A stretch of DNA of 64,000 nucleotides, from contig NZ_JACMTR010000002.1 of the NCBI RefSeq assembly GCF_014267175.1, forward strand, positions 5,357,501 to 5,421,500, in the 5' to 3' direction. A program made the translations under genes and the position numbers. This document shows positions 25,164-33,821 of this stretch, in pieces. This DNA is from Pseudonocardia sp. C8. Lineage in GTDB: Bacteria > Actinomycetota > Actinomycetes > Mycobacteriales > Pseudonocardiaceae. The first letter of the stretch is position 1, and every line of letters begins with the position of its first letter. The notes beneath the pieces were generated by a model that did not search any database, had not been told where the DNA came from, and worked only from the letters and a program-made list of their open reading frames with translations.

Positions 25164-25367
25164 GGCGCTGTTCACCGGTCCTTTCACGTCGTGCTGGTGG
25201 GGAGCCGGGGCGCGCGACACCGCGCCCTGCGGGGGAACTCTTCCCCGGGAACAACGAGCGCCGTCGGGACCGGCGACGTCGTCGGGCCGGGAGCAGGCGA
25301 AGAACCCCGATCCGGAGCAATCAGCGCGCCGATCTGGTCACCGTACGTAGCGGTACGGCGATGCCGG

Positions 25368-27128
25368 TCAGCTCCGGTCGTCCAATCGGTCACGCATCAG
25401 GCCCAGTCGTTCGGGTGCGTGCAGTCGCAGGAGCACCTGGCCGGCGTCCGCGGGGCGGCGCGCCCGGGTGAACCGGGAGACGGCGACCATCGTCAGGAAC
25501 GCCAGCGGCACGCTGACGATCGCCGGCCGGTAGAGCAGGACCTCGACCCAGCCGTCGGTGCCGCCCGGCAGGACCGCGCTGAGACCGGCGAGCGCGGCGA
25601 CGACGGCCCCGGCCGAGACCACCCCGCCGACGATGACGCCCGCGATCGCGCCGACGTCGGTGAGCCCGCGCCACCAGATCCCCAGGACCAGCAGCGGGCA
25701 GAAGGTGGACGCCGCGACCGCGAACACCAGCGCCACCGCCTCGGCGAAGTTCAGCCCGGTGGGGGCGAGCGCGACGACCGTGGGCGGGATCCCGGCCAGC
25801 ACCGTGGCCACCGGGAACCGCCGGGTCATCAGGCTCTTCCGGGGCAGCACGTCGGTGGACACGACGCTGGCGAGGCTCACCAGCAGGCCGGACGCCGTCG
25901 ACAGGAACGCCGCCCACGCACCGGCCGCCACCAGCGCGCCGACGAGCGTCCCGAGCAGCCCGCTGCCCAGGATGGCCGTCGGCAGCAGCAGCACGGCGGC
26001 GTCGCTGCGACCGGTGACCAGCAGCTGCGGCGTGTACACCCGGGACAGCACGCCCATCAGCGTCACCAGGATGTAGAAGCCGCCGAGCATCCCGACGACG
26101 ACGGCGGCGGTGCGCCGCGCCGCGCGCCCGTCGGAGTTCGTGTAGAAGCGGCCGAGCACGTGCGGCAGGCCCATGGTGCCGAGGAAGGTCGCCAGGATCA
26201 GCGAGTACGTGGCGAGGAGCTGGTGCTCCTCGGCCCCGCTGAACGGACGCAGCCAGCTCTCGTCGTCGGCGGGGGCACCGCTGGTGACGGGTACGGGTTC
26301 GCCCGCGGCGAAGCCCAGCCGGGTGCCTTCCGCGATCTCGTGCGACGACCCGGCGTCCCACCGGAGCGGGCCGTCGACCCGCTGCCCGTCGACGGTGCCG
26401 TGCGCGGTGACGTCGACCGGAAGCCGCACGTCCAGGGTGACCGGCGTGGTCACCGAGACCGTGGTCGGCTCCCGGAACGCCGGCGGCTCGTTGGCCCGGG
26501 CGAACGAGGCGCCGTCACCGAACCACACCGCGAGACCGATGATCACCGGAACGGCCAGCGCGGAGAGCTTGAACCAGTACTGGAACGCCTGCACGAACGT
26601 CACCGACCGCATGCCGCCGAGCGCGACCGTGGCCAGCACGGCGACGCCCGCGACCGCGGCGCCGATCCAGTCCGGCAGGCCGGTGACGATGCCCAGGGTC
26701 AGCCCGGCACCCTGGATCTGCGGGAGCAGGTAGAGCCAGCAGATGACGATGACGATGACCGTGCACACCCGCCGCAGTGCTGGTGAGGCGAGCCGGGCGT
26801 CGGCGAAGTCCGGGACCGTGTAGGCGCCCGAGCGGCGCAGCGGGGCGGCCACGAACAGCAGCAGCAACAGGTAACCGGCGGTGTAGCCGACGGCGTACCA
26901 GAGCGCGTCGACGCCCTGGACGAGGATCAGGCCGGCGATGCCGAGGAACGACGCCGCGGACAGGTACTCGCCGGAGATCGCGCCCGCGTTGAGCCGGGAC
27001 GGCACCGACCGCGAGGCGACCAGGAAGTCCGACGTGAGACGGGTGCGGTGCCCGATCGAACCGATCACCGCGGACACCACGGCGACCAGGAGGATCGCGA
27101 TCAGCGAGACGATCGCGGTCGCGCTCAT
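25368..27128 (-). CDS. second sodium:solute symporter (SSS family)
   Basis: 586 residues, about 13 membrane helices. Typical SSS blocks are present: ISGEYLSAASFLGIAGLILV (51-70), LGGMRSVTFVQAFQYWFKL and LPHVLGRFYTNSDGRAARRT. Between helices there is a 90-residue extracytoplasmic insertion (approximately 205-295) rich in strands (VSVTTPVTLDVRLPVDVTA), not present in the ActP paralogue. The substrate is probably a monocarboxylate. ATG 27128 overlaps the stop of the upstream DUF485-like gene, duplicating the partner-symporter order seen at 24.8 kb. A 204-bp gap separates it from the second pair. Confidence 0.9.
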   Translation of the reverse strand: MSATAIVSLIAILLVAVVSAVIGSIGHRTRLTSDFLVASRSVPSRLNAGAISGEYLSAASFLGIAGLILVQGVDALWYAVGYTAGYLLLLLFVAAPLRRSGAYTVPDFADARLASPALRRVCTVIVIVICWLYLLPQIQGAGLTLGIVTGLPDWIGAAVAGVAVLATVALGGMRSVTFVQAFQYWFKLSALAVPVIIGLAVWFGDGASFARANEPPAFREPTTVSVTTPVTLDVRLPVDVTAHGTVDGQRVDGPLRWDAGSSHEIAEGTRLGFAAGEPVPVTSGAPADDESWLRPFSGAEEHQLLATYSLILATFLGTMGLPHVLGRFYTNSDGRAARRTAAVVVGMLGGFYILVTLMGVLSRVYTPQLLVTGRSDAAVLLLPTAILGSGLLGTLVGALVAAGAWAAFLSTASGLLVSLASVVSTDVLPRKSLMTRRFPVATVLAGIPPTVVALAPTGLNFAEAVALVFAVAASTFCPLLVLGIWWRGLTDVGAIAGVIVGGVVSAGAVVAALAGLSAVLPGGTDGWVEVLLYRPAIVSVPLAFLTMVAVSRFTRARRPADAGQVLLRLHAPERLGLMRDRLDDRS

Positions 27129-29047
27129 CGATCGGTCACGTCCTCCGCGAACTCCTGCTCGGCCGCCTCGGCCGACCGGACGTACCACCATCCCAGGCCC
27201 AGCAGGAACGGGTAGACGAGCAGCCCGAGCACCAGCCAGGTCAGCCGGATACCCAGGATCTCGATCGCGCCGAGCGCGGGCACCGCCATGAACAGCGCCG
27301 GGAGCATCCCCAGGCCGAACAGCGCGACCAGGCTCACCCGCAGCGCGAGCAGGAGCTGGGTGCGGACCAGCGAGTTGCGCAGCAGGGTGCCGACGGCCCC
27401 CGGGTCCTGCACGTCGGACAGGCCGCGCGACGAGTGGGTGGTCGAGCGGCGCTCGGACAGCACGATGCGCACGCGGCCGGGACCGGGGCCGTCCGCCGCC
27501 TCGTCCGGTCCGGCGGCGGCCGGGGCGTCGGTGGGGGCGGCCGCGAACCGGCGGGGCAGGGCACCGGTGTAGGGCTCGGGCTCGGAGACGGCCATGTCCC
27601 CGGACGCCTCCGCGTCGTCCGCCGGGGACGGCGCCGGGCCGACCGGGGCGTCCAGGCCGGGCGCACGCCAGATGACCTCGGTGCGCTCGACCGCGGTCTC
27701 GTCCTCGGGGTCGTCCAGGTCGGCGAACTCGTCGTCCTCGTCGAGGTCCCGGTCGATCACCGGGTGCGGGCCCGGCACCGCGGCCGGCCCGGGGATCGAG
27801 ACGACCTCCTCGTCGTCCGGCGCGGGCGGGGCCGGTGTGCCGCGCCGGCCGGTGGTGGTCCACCGGGTCGGGACCGGGCGGGTCTCGGTGTGCTCGCCCG
27901 CCTCGCTCTCCGTGGTGGCGGCGCCGGCGTGGAGGGCGTCGGGATCCGGCGACCAGCGGCGTGCCCAGGACGACGACGTGGCCCCCGGCACCCGCCGGGG
28001 CAGGCCCGAGCCGCCGGTGACGGGCGGCCATTCCTTGCCGCTGTCGGTGGGGCCCGGCCGCACCCCCTCCGGGGCGTACGGGTCGGGCTCGAAGGCCGGG
28101 CGGGGGCGTGGACCGCCGGGCCGTGGCCGGGGGTGGCGCGGCCAGACCTGGCCGTCGGCGTCGTCGTCCTCGTCGGCCGTGTGTCCGGCGGCGACGGCAC
28201 GGTCCGCGGGCGCGGCCGGGCCGTCGGAGGTGGAGGGGGGCGTGGCGCCGGTGGGCGCGGTGTCGCTCGGCGCGGTGCCCTCGGCGGGCTCGACGCGGGC
28301 GTGCCGGCCGGACTCCCCGGACCGGCCCGCGATCCGGCGGGCGATCTCCTGCTGGAGCCAGTCGGAGCCACTGCCGCCGGCGTCGTCGTCCCGCCGGGCC
28401 CGGCGTCCGGCCCGGCCGGTGCTGCGCTCCGCCGGCGTGGGATCGGGGGGCACGGTTCCGCCCCGGGCAGGGCCGGAACGTGCTTCTCGCGTGGTACCGG
28501 GCGGGTCGGCGGGCACGATGTCGCCCTCGGCGGGGCCCGAACGTGCATCTCGCGGCGGGCCGGGCGGGTCCTCCGTGGACCCGGAGCCGGCCGCCGGCCC
28601 GCCGTCCTGTGCAGACCCGGCACCGGTCACGGACCCACCGTCCTCCGCGGCCCCGGAGCCGGGCACCGCCGACCGGCCGCCGTGCGGACCGGCCGGCGTC
28701 GGCGGGGTGGCGGGGCGCGGGTGCCCGCCCGAGAAGTTCGGGCTGCGCGGGCGCGGTGGGACCGGGCCGGGCACACCGTCCTGCGGATCGTGCCCGTTCG
28801 CCGCACCGTCGGCATGCCGGGCCGGCTCCTCGGAGCTCCCGGCGGGGCGGGCCGAGCCGTTCGTCGCGGTGGTTCCGTGCTGCGCCCCGGCGGGTGCGGC
28901 ACCGTTCACCGGTGCGCGGCCGTTCGGCCGGGGCTCGTCGCCGCGCCGCGCATCGCCGCCGCGGCGGGAAGCGGGCCCGTCGTCGTCCGGCGCACCGCCG
29001 GACGCCGGGCGCACCGACGGCTGGACGCCGCCGGCGGGCCTGCTCAC
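27125..29047 (-). CDS. DUF485-like membrane protein with 530-residue disordered N-terminus
   Basis: About 640 residues. Only the last ~95 look folded: NSLVRTQLLLALRVSLVALFG and ILGIRLTWLVLGLLVYPFLL form two helices ending GWWYVRSAEAAEQEF, resembling DUF485 symporter partners. Everything before is Pro/Gly/Ser/Asp-rich and disordered. It includes a near-tandem 21-residue duplication (around residues 160-205; motif ARSGPAEGDIVPADPPG) produced by the 63-bp repeat at 28451-28554. GTG 29047 overlaps the LytTR gene stop (GTGA) and is preferred over GTG 29059. The C-terminus overlaps the symporter start. The long tail may sense or tether, but this is inference. Confidence 0.72.
   Translation of the reverse strand: MSRPAGGVQPSVRPASGGAPDDDGPASRRGGDARRGDEPRPNGRAPVNGAAPAGAQHGTTATNGSARPAGSSEEPARHADGAANGHDPQDGVPGPVPPRPRSPNFSGGHPRPATPPTPAGPHGGRSAVPGSGAAEDGGSVTGAGSAQDGGPAAGSGSTEDPPGPPRDARSGPAEGDIVPADPPGTTREARSGPARGGTVPPDPTPAERSTGRAGRRARRDDDAGGSGSDWLQQEIARRIAGRSGESGRHARVEPAEGTAPSDTAPTGATPPSTSDGPAAPADRAVAAGHTADEDDDADGQVWPRHPRPRPGGPRPRPAFEPDPYAPEGVRPGPTDSGKEWPPVTGGSGLPRRVPGATSSSWARRWSPDPDALHAGAATTESEAGEHTETRPVPTRWTTTGRRGTPAPPAPDDEEVVSIPGPAAVPGPHPVIDRDLDEDDEFADLDDPEDETAVERTEVIWRAPGLDAPVGPAPSPADDAEASGDMAVSEPEPYTGALPRRFAAAPTDAPAAAGPDEAADGPGPGRVRIVLSERRSTTHSSRGLSDVQDPGAVGTLLRNSLVRTQLLLALRVSLVALFGLGMLPALFMAVPALGAIEILGIRLTWLVLGLLVYPFLLGLGWWYVRSAEAAEQEFAEDVTDR
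28451..28554 (+). repeat. family A repeat inside a coding sequence (63-bp period)
   Basis: Two copies of the skeleton CAC-G-(A/G)-N21-AACGTGC-N3-TCGCG begin at 28451 and 28514, 63 bp apart. The N21 spacing equals that of the intergenic arrays at 1.9 and 40.7 kb. The extra base makes the period a multiple of three, so the minus-strand reading frame of the DUF485-like gene is kept. Confidence 0.75.
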
Positions 29048-29898
29048 CTCTGGCTCCACGCCTGCTTGGTCGCGCGGACGAGGCGGTCCTTCAGCTCACG
29101 GGTGTGCCGGCGGCTGACCGGGAGCTCGGCGGTCTCCGGCCCGGACCCGATCCGGACGACGTAGCCGGATCCGGCCAGCCGTAGCTCCGTCACCAGCGGC
29201 AGCGCCACCAGGAACGACCGGTGGATCCGGACGAAACCGGCGTCGCGCCAGCGGTCCTCCAGCACCGACAGCGGGATCCGGACGAGGTGGCTGCCCTCCG
29301 TGGTGTGCAACCGGGCGTAGTCGCCCTGGGCCTCGACGTAGCGCACCGCCGACCGTGGGACGAGCTTCGTGGTGCCCGCCAGCTCGACCGGGATCACCTC
29401 GTCGTCCCCGCCGGACTCGTCGCGGACCGGTTCGGCGGGGCCGGCGCGGCGGGTCGCGAGGATGCGGTCCAGCGCGGCGGAGAGCCGCTCGGTGCGCAGC
29501 GGCTTGAGCAGGTAGTCGATGGCGCCGACGTCGTAGGCGTCGACGGCGCGGTCGTCGTGCGCGGTCACGAACACGATCGCCGGCTGCACGGCCATGTTCT
29601 TCAGCACCCGGGCCAGTTCCAGGCCGTCCAGACCGGGCATCCGGATGTCGAGGAAGACGGCGTCGATGTCGGTCTGCTCGGCGACGTCCGCGCCGCCGCC
29701 GGGACCGGCCGGGCCCCCGGCGGGTGCGCCGGCCCGGCGTCCGTTCAGGATCCGCAACGCCTCGGTGGACTCACCGGCCTTCAGGACGGTCGCCACGCGC
29801 GGGTCCTCGTCGAGCAGGAATGCCATCTCCTCGAGCGCGGGCTGCTCGTCGTCCACCGCGAGCACGACCAGTCCCCGAGTGGTGTCGTTGCTGTCCAC
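29044..29898 (-). CDS. LytTR-family response regulator
   Basis: 284 residues. Receiver domain: acidic pair Asp16-Asp17, phospho-acceptor Asp84 in VFLDIRMPG, and the conserved lysine in IDYLLKPL near 131. A 30-residue Gly/Ala insertion (54-74) interrupts the domain before the phospho-acceptor strand. The C-terminal LytTR DNA-binding domain (about 170-280) contains YVEAQGDYARLHT and FVRIHRSFLVAL. The cognate kinase is probably the LytS-type protein at 31055-32317. The following symporter genes overlap its stop, so the regulator and its likely targets are co-translated. The start is GTG 29898. Confidence 0.92.
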   Translation of the reverse strand: MDSNDTTRGLVVLAVDDEQPALEEMAFLLDEDPRVATVLKAGESTEALRILNGRRAGAPAGGPAGPGGGADVAEQTDIDAVFLDIRMPGLDGLELARVLKNMAVQPAIVFVTAHDDRAVDAYDVGAIDYLLKPLRTERLSAALDRILATRRAGPAEPVRDESGGDDEVIPVELAGTTKLVPRSAVRYVEAQGDYARLHTTEGSHLVRIPLSVLEDRWRDAGFVRIHRSFLVALPLVTELRLAGSGYVVRIGSGPETAELPVSRRHTRELKDRLVRATKQAWSQR

Positions 29899-30060
29899 GA
29901 TCTCCTCATCCTGCTTCCGGGCCGGGGCCGGGCCATCGATGATCGCCCGACGCCGCGACCATGGTGACGTGCGAACGCGCCGGATGCCAGGGCACGAACC
30001 GGATCGGTGACCGTCCGGACACGCCGGGGAGCCCCGGGCCCCGCGCGGCCGTCGACCGGG

Positions 30061-30954
30061 TCACAGCCCGTACCGGGCCCAGGCCGCCCTCGCCTCGGCC
30101 GCCGACATCAGCTCGAACGCCAGATCCGCGGCGTCACCGAACGGGTGAGCCCGGGCCGCGCCGCCGGCACCCAGCCGGGCCAGCAGCGGCTTGCGCTGCT
30201 CGACGGGGTGGCGCTCGGCGTCCGGGAACCGCTCGGCGAGGACGTCCTGGGCGGTCCCGATCCCGTCGACCAGGCCCAGCTCGCGGGCCCGCTCACCCAG
30301 CCAGACCTCGCCGTCGAACAGCTCGGCCCCGGTGGCGAGCCGGTCACCGCGGCGTTCGCGCACCCAGCCGACGAACCGCTCGTGCAGCTGTTCCTGCAGG
30401 TCGGTGAGCCAGGCGACGTCCTCCTCCTTCTCCGGGAGGAAGGGGTCCAGCCGGGATTTCGCCCCGCCCGCGGTGTGCAGCCGCCGGGTCACGCCCCACT
30501 TCTCGATCAGCCCGTCCAGCCCGAACCCGGCACTGATCACACCGATCGAGCCGACGATCGAGGTGGTGCAGGCGTAGATCTCGTCGGCGGCGCAGGCCAG
30601 CCAGTACCCGCCGGAGGCGGCGACGTCCTCGCAGAACGCCAGCACCGGTACGCCCTTCTCCCCGGCCAGGCCGCGGATCCGGTCGGCGATCAGCTGGGAC
30701 TGGGTCGGCGACCCGCCCGGCGAGTTGATCACGAGGGCGACGGCGGCCAGCCGGTCGGGCGCGAACGCGCGCTCCAGCACCTTGTCCAGCGCAGACGCGT
30801 TGACAACGTGCCGGGGCACCGGCGCGGCCTGCGCGCTGATCACACCCTGCAGGCGTACGACCGACACCACGGGAGTGCCGACGGCGGCGACGGTCTCACC
30901 GAGCTTGCCGGGCAGCCGCGAGGTCACCGCGGCGGGAATGCGCAGGACGTCCAT
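30061..30954 (-). CDS. SppA-type signal peptide peptidase (S49)
   Basis: 297 residues. The S49 core reads LVINSPGGSPTQS (75-87), EDVAASGGYWLACAAD (109-124) and the nucleophile region TTSIVGSIGVI with Ser136. The catalytic lysine would be in AGGAKSRLDPF near 166. The short-form enzyme lacks the second repeat of E. coli SppA, and I see no clear N-terminal membrane anchor. It digests cleaved signal peptides or membrane-bound substrates. It sits between the kinase and response-regulator genes on the same strand. ATG 30954 follows TACGGT by eight bases. Confidence 0.9.
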   Translation of the reverse strand: MDVLRIPAAVTSRLPGKLGETVAAVGTPVVSVVRLQGVISAQAAPVPRHVVNASALDKVLERAFAPDRLAAVALVINSPGGSPTQSQLIADRIRGLAGEKGVPVLAFCEDVAASGGYWLACAADEIYACTTSIVGSIGVISAGFGLDGLIEKWGVTRRLHTAGGAKSRLDPFLPEKEEDVAWLTDLQEQLHERFVGWVRERRGDRLATGAELFDGEVWLGERARELGLVDGIGTAQDVLAERFPDAERHPVEQRKPLLARLGAGGAARAHPFGDAADLAFELMSAAEARAAWARYGL

Positions 30955-30962
30955 GCGACACC

Positions 30963-30968
30963 ACCGTA
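30963..30968 (-). promoter_or_regulatory. -10 element of sppA-like gene (near-leaderless)
   Basis: Minus-strand TACGGT (30968 to 30963) ends eight bases before ATG 30954, giving a predicted start of transcription one base before the initiation codon. No ribosome binding site is visible. Confidence 0.4.
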
Positions 30969-31054
30969 CGCGCGAGCGCAGCGTGACGAGCTGTGACCGG
31001 GTCGGCACAGCAGGTGTCCGCCCATGTCAGCCGGGTGGAGCAGTGCCGGGTGGG

Positions 31055-32317
31055 TCAGGCCCGGATCCCGGCACGGAACTTGGGCACCCGCAGGGTGATC
31101 TTCATTCCGGCGCCGATGTTGGTGTCGACGACGAGACCGAAGTTGTCCCCGAACGCCGAGCGCATCCGGTCGTCGACGTTGCCCAGCCCGACGTGGGCAC
31201 CGGACAGGTGGGCGTCGTCGAGGTCCTCGTTGAGCCGGGCCGGGTCCATGCCGACGCCGTCGTCCTCCACGACGATCACGCACTCGGACCCGGCGTTCTC
31301 CGCCCGGATCGTCACGGTGCCCCCGTTCGGCTTCCCGGACAGGCCGTGCCGGACGGCGTTCTCCACCAGCGGCTGCAGCGCGAGGAACGGGAGCACGACG
31401 TTCTTGATCTCGTCGTCGATCTGGAGCCGGATGTTGAGCCGGTTGCCGAACCGGGCCTTCTCCAGCTGCACGTAGCGCTGGATGTTGTCGAGCTCGTCGG
31501 TCAGCGTCGTGTACTCGCCCGCCGAGCGGAACGAGTACCGGGTGAAGTCCGCGAACTCGATCAGCAGCTCGCGGGCCCGTGCCGGGTCGGTGCGGATGAA
31601 CGACGCGATCGTGGTCAGCGCGTTGTAGACGAAGTGCGGGGAGATCTGCGCCCGCAGCGCGCGGACCTCGGCCCGGTTCAGCCGGGCCCGGGAGTCGTCG
31701 AGCTCGGCGAGCTCCAGCTGGCTGGACACGTACCGGGCGACCTCGCCGGTGGCCCGCAGGACGGGCGGCCCCGCGGTCGTCGGGGTGAGCGCCGCCAGCG
31801 TGCCGATGATGTTGCCGTCGCTCTCCAGCGGGACGACGACGATGCCCCGCACCTCGCACCCGGGCTGGTTGCACTTGATGGAGGTGTGGCTCATCAGCTC
31901 CATGCGACCGGTGGAGACGACCCGGTCGGCGAGCGTCTGGACGTCCTGCTGGTGCTGGTCGGCGGTCCCGTCCCAGCCCAGGACGGTGCCGCGGGCGTCG
32001 GTCATCGCCATCGCGGTGGTCTCCAGCAGCTGACGCAGGTACGGCAGCGCCTGCGACGCCGAGCGCGACGACAGCCCCTCCCGCAGCACCGGCGCCGCGA
32101 GCGCCACCGTGTGCAGGGCCGAGAACGTCGCCTTGGCCAGCGGCGACACCATGTTGTTGCGGCGGTTGCGCTGCCACAGGAAGACGAAGACCGTCCCCGC
32201 CAGCACCACGCCCGCGATCGCCAGCAGCAGGACCAGCGACGGCGAGATCCCCGCCGGACCGTCGACGACGGCGGGAACCGCGGTCCTCACAGCGCTGCCC
32301 CCCGACACCACGTGCAC
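31055..32317 (-). CDS. LytS-type sensor histidine kinase
   Basis: 420 residues. One N-terminal membrane helix (LVLLLAIAGVVLAGTVFVFL, 28-47), then a GAF-like sensory domain (about 65-205) containing a notable cysteine pair, SIKCNQPGCEV near 147-157. The His_kinase domain has the phospho-acceptor His228 in ISPHFVYNAL. The ATPase domain shows LVENAVRHGL (N box), EDDGVGMDP (G1) and GLGNVDDRMR (G2). Unlike YpdA/BtsS it has no multi-helix 5TM-LYT sensor, so the signal is probably cytoplasmic. GTG 32317 directly follows the fpg stop. It most likely phosphorylates the LytTR regulator encoded two genes downstream. Confidence 0.92.
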   Translation of the reverse strand: MHVVSGGSAVRTAVPAVVDGPAGISPSLVLLLAIAGVVLAGTVFVFLWQRNRRNNMVSPLAKATFSALHTVALAAPVLREGLSSRSASQALPYLRQLLETTAMAMTDARGTVLGWDGTADQHQQDVQTLADRVVSTGRMELMSHTSIKCNQPGCEVRGIVVVPLESDGNIIGTLAALTPTTAGPPVLRATGEVARYVSSQLELAELDDSRARLNRAEVRALRAQISPHFVYNALTTIASFIRTDPARARELLIEFADFTRYSFRSAGEYTTLTDELDNIQRYVQLEKARFGNRLNIRLQIDDEIKNVVLPFLALQPLVENAVRHGLSGKPNGGTVTIRAENAGSECVIVVEDDGVGMDPARLNEDLDDAHLSGAHVGLGNVDDRMRSAFGDNFGLVVDTNIGAGMKITLRVPKFRAGIRA

Positions 32318-33196
32318 CTACCTCACCAACCGGGACAGCCTGCGGTCGGCGAGCGGCTTGCCGCCGGTCTGGCAGGTCGGACAGTACTGGAACGATCTCT
32401 CGGCGAACGAGACCTCCCGGACGGTGTCGCCGCAGACCGGACACGGCAGCCCGGTGCGGGCGTGCACCCGCAGCCCCGACCGCTTCTCGCCCTTGAGCTC
32501 GGCGGCGCCCTGGCCGACCGACCGCGTAACGGCGTCGGCGAGCACCGCGTGGACGGCCTCGAACAGCGCGGCCCGCTGCGCGTCGCCCAGCCGGGCCGCG
32601 GTGGCGTAGGGCGAGAGCCGCGCCGTGTGCAGGATCTCGTCGGAGTAGGCGTTGCCGATCCCGGCGATCGTCGCCTGGTCGGTGATCAGCGTCTTCAGCC
32701 GGCGGGTGTCGCCGTCGAGGATGCCGTCCAGGTCGTCGCGGGTCAGCTCCAGCGCGTCCGGCCCGAGCTTGGCGATGCCCGGCACCTGCGCGGGGTCGTC
32801 CACCAGGTACACGGCGAGCCGCTTCTGGGTGCCGGCCTCGGTGAGGTCGAAGCCCGGGCCGCCGACGGCGTCGAGATGGACCCGCAGCTGCAGCGGACCC
32901 CGACCGGGCTTCGGCGGGGTGGCGCTCGCCGTCGCGTGCCAGCGCAGCCAGCCGGCCCGGGACAGGTGGGTGACCAGGTGCAGCGTCGGCTCGTCCGGGC
33001 GGTCGGCGAAGTCGACGGACAGGAACTTGCCGTACCGGGACGCGCCGGTCACCACCCGCCCGACCAGCGCCGACACCGGCGGCTGATGGGTCTTCAACGC
33101 GCTCATCGACGCCAGGTCCACCCGGGCCACCGGGCGGTACACGGCGTGCTCGCGCAGGTGATGGGCGAGGGCCTCCACCTCGGGCAGTTCCGGCAC
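32318..33196 (-). CDS. Fpg/Nei-family DNA glycosylase
   Basis: 292 residues. The mature N-terminus PELPEVEAL provides catalytic Pro2 and Glu3. The helix-two-turn-helix (QATIAGIGNAYSDEIL near 180-195) and the C-terminal zinc finger (CPVCG then YCPTC near 255-280) complete the Fpg/Nei fold. These bifunctional glycosylases remove oxidised bases such as 8-oxoguanine and nick the abasic site. The match to MutM versus Nei2 cannot be decided without alignment. GTG 33196 is fixed by the catalytic proline. The stop abuts the start of the kinase gene with no gap. Confidence 0.93.
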   Translation of the reverse strand: MPELPEVEALAHHLREHAVYRPVARVDLASMSALKTHQPPVSALVGRVVTGASRYGKFLSVDFADRPDEPTLHLVTHLSRAGWLRWHATASATPPKPGRGPLQLRVHLDAVGGPGFDLTEAGTQKRLAVYLVDDPAQVPGIAKLGPDALELTRDDLDGILDGDTRRLKTLITDQATIAGIGNAYSDEILHTARLSPYATAARLGDAQRAALFEAVHAVLADAVTRSVGQGAAELKGEKRSGLRVHARTGLPCPVCGDTVREVSFAERSFQYCPTCQTGGKPLADRRLSRLVR

Positions 33197-33204
33197 CGGG
33201 ACTC

Positions 33205-33645
33205 CTAGTTGATCGGCTGCAGCGGGCTGTCCGCGTGCCCGGGAGTCGACCGGTTCTTCAGGCTCCGGATCACCACCCGGGTCTCCTCCCTCGCGGTGGC
33301 GAGCCCGCGGACCATGCCGGTCCACTTCTCCGGCGGGAGGTCGTACCCGCCCTGGGTCTTCGCGGTGATCGTGAACGGCCGCCGCAACAGCCAGCGGACC
33401 GGGAAGAACCCGAGGCCGATGACCACGACCACCCAGTAGAACCAGGGGAAGACCACCTGGTCGGGCGCCCAGATCAGCAGCATCAGCCAGAAGAACGCGA
33501 GCGCGGACAGGATCAGCACGACCGCGCCGCTACCGGCGTCGACGTCGTGCTCGAACTCGTCGCCCACCGCGGGTGTGGTCCACTCGATCCGCCGCTGCAC
33601 CTGCCACTCGCGGTAGTCCGCCGCGATGACCGTCTTCGTCCCCAA
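33205..33645 (-). CDS. conserved two-helix membrane protein
   Basis: 146 residues, TTG 33645 with GGAG eight bases upstream. Two adjacent helices (AVVLILSALAFFWLMLLIWA and FPWFYWVVVVIGLGFFPVRW) sit between an N-terminal amphipathic part (YREWQVQRRIEW) and a C-terminal cytoplasmic part (ITAKTQGGYDLPPEKWTG). The conserved PxxKWTGxVRG motif is seen in many actinobacterial hypothetical proteins. Nine bases separate it from fpg, suggesting one transcript. Function unknown. Confidence 0.75.
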   Translation of the reverse strand: MGTKTVIAADYREWQVQRRIEWTTPAVGDEFEHDVDAGSGAVVLILSALAFFWLMLLIWAPDQVVFPWFYWVVVVIGLGFFPVRWLLRRPFTITAKTQGGYDLPPEKWTGMVRGLATAREETRVVIRSLKNRSTPGHADSPLQPIN

Positions 33646-33821
33646 GGTTTCCGCTCCCTGCCCCGTGCCGCCGTCGATGTTCCCACAGCGCACCGACAGA
33701 ACCGAGTCTCCGCGCGGGGCGGGGCCCGCGCCTCGGCCGCCGCGCCGTCGCGCACGCTCACCGGTCCCGGGACCGCTCACCCGGTCCCGCGAGCACGGGG
33801 CCGGGTCCGGTGAGCGGCCGG

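Noticed and set aside
30725..33208. 827-codon plus-strand open frame over the kinase and fpg genes
   Set aside because: Antisense shadow; the minus-strand genes have complete catalytic motifs.
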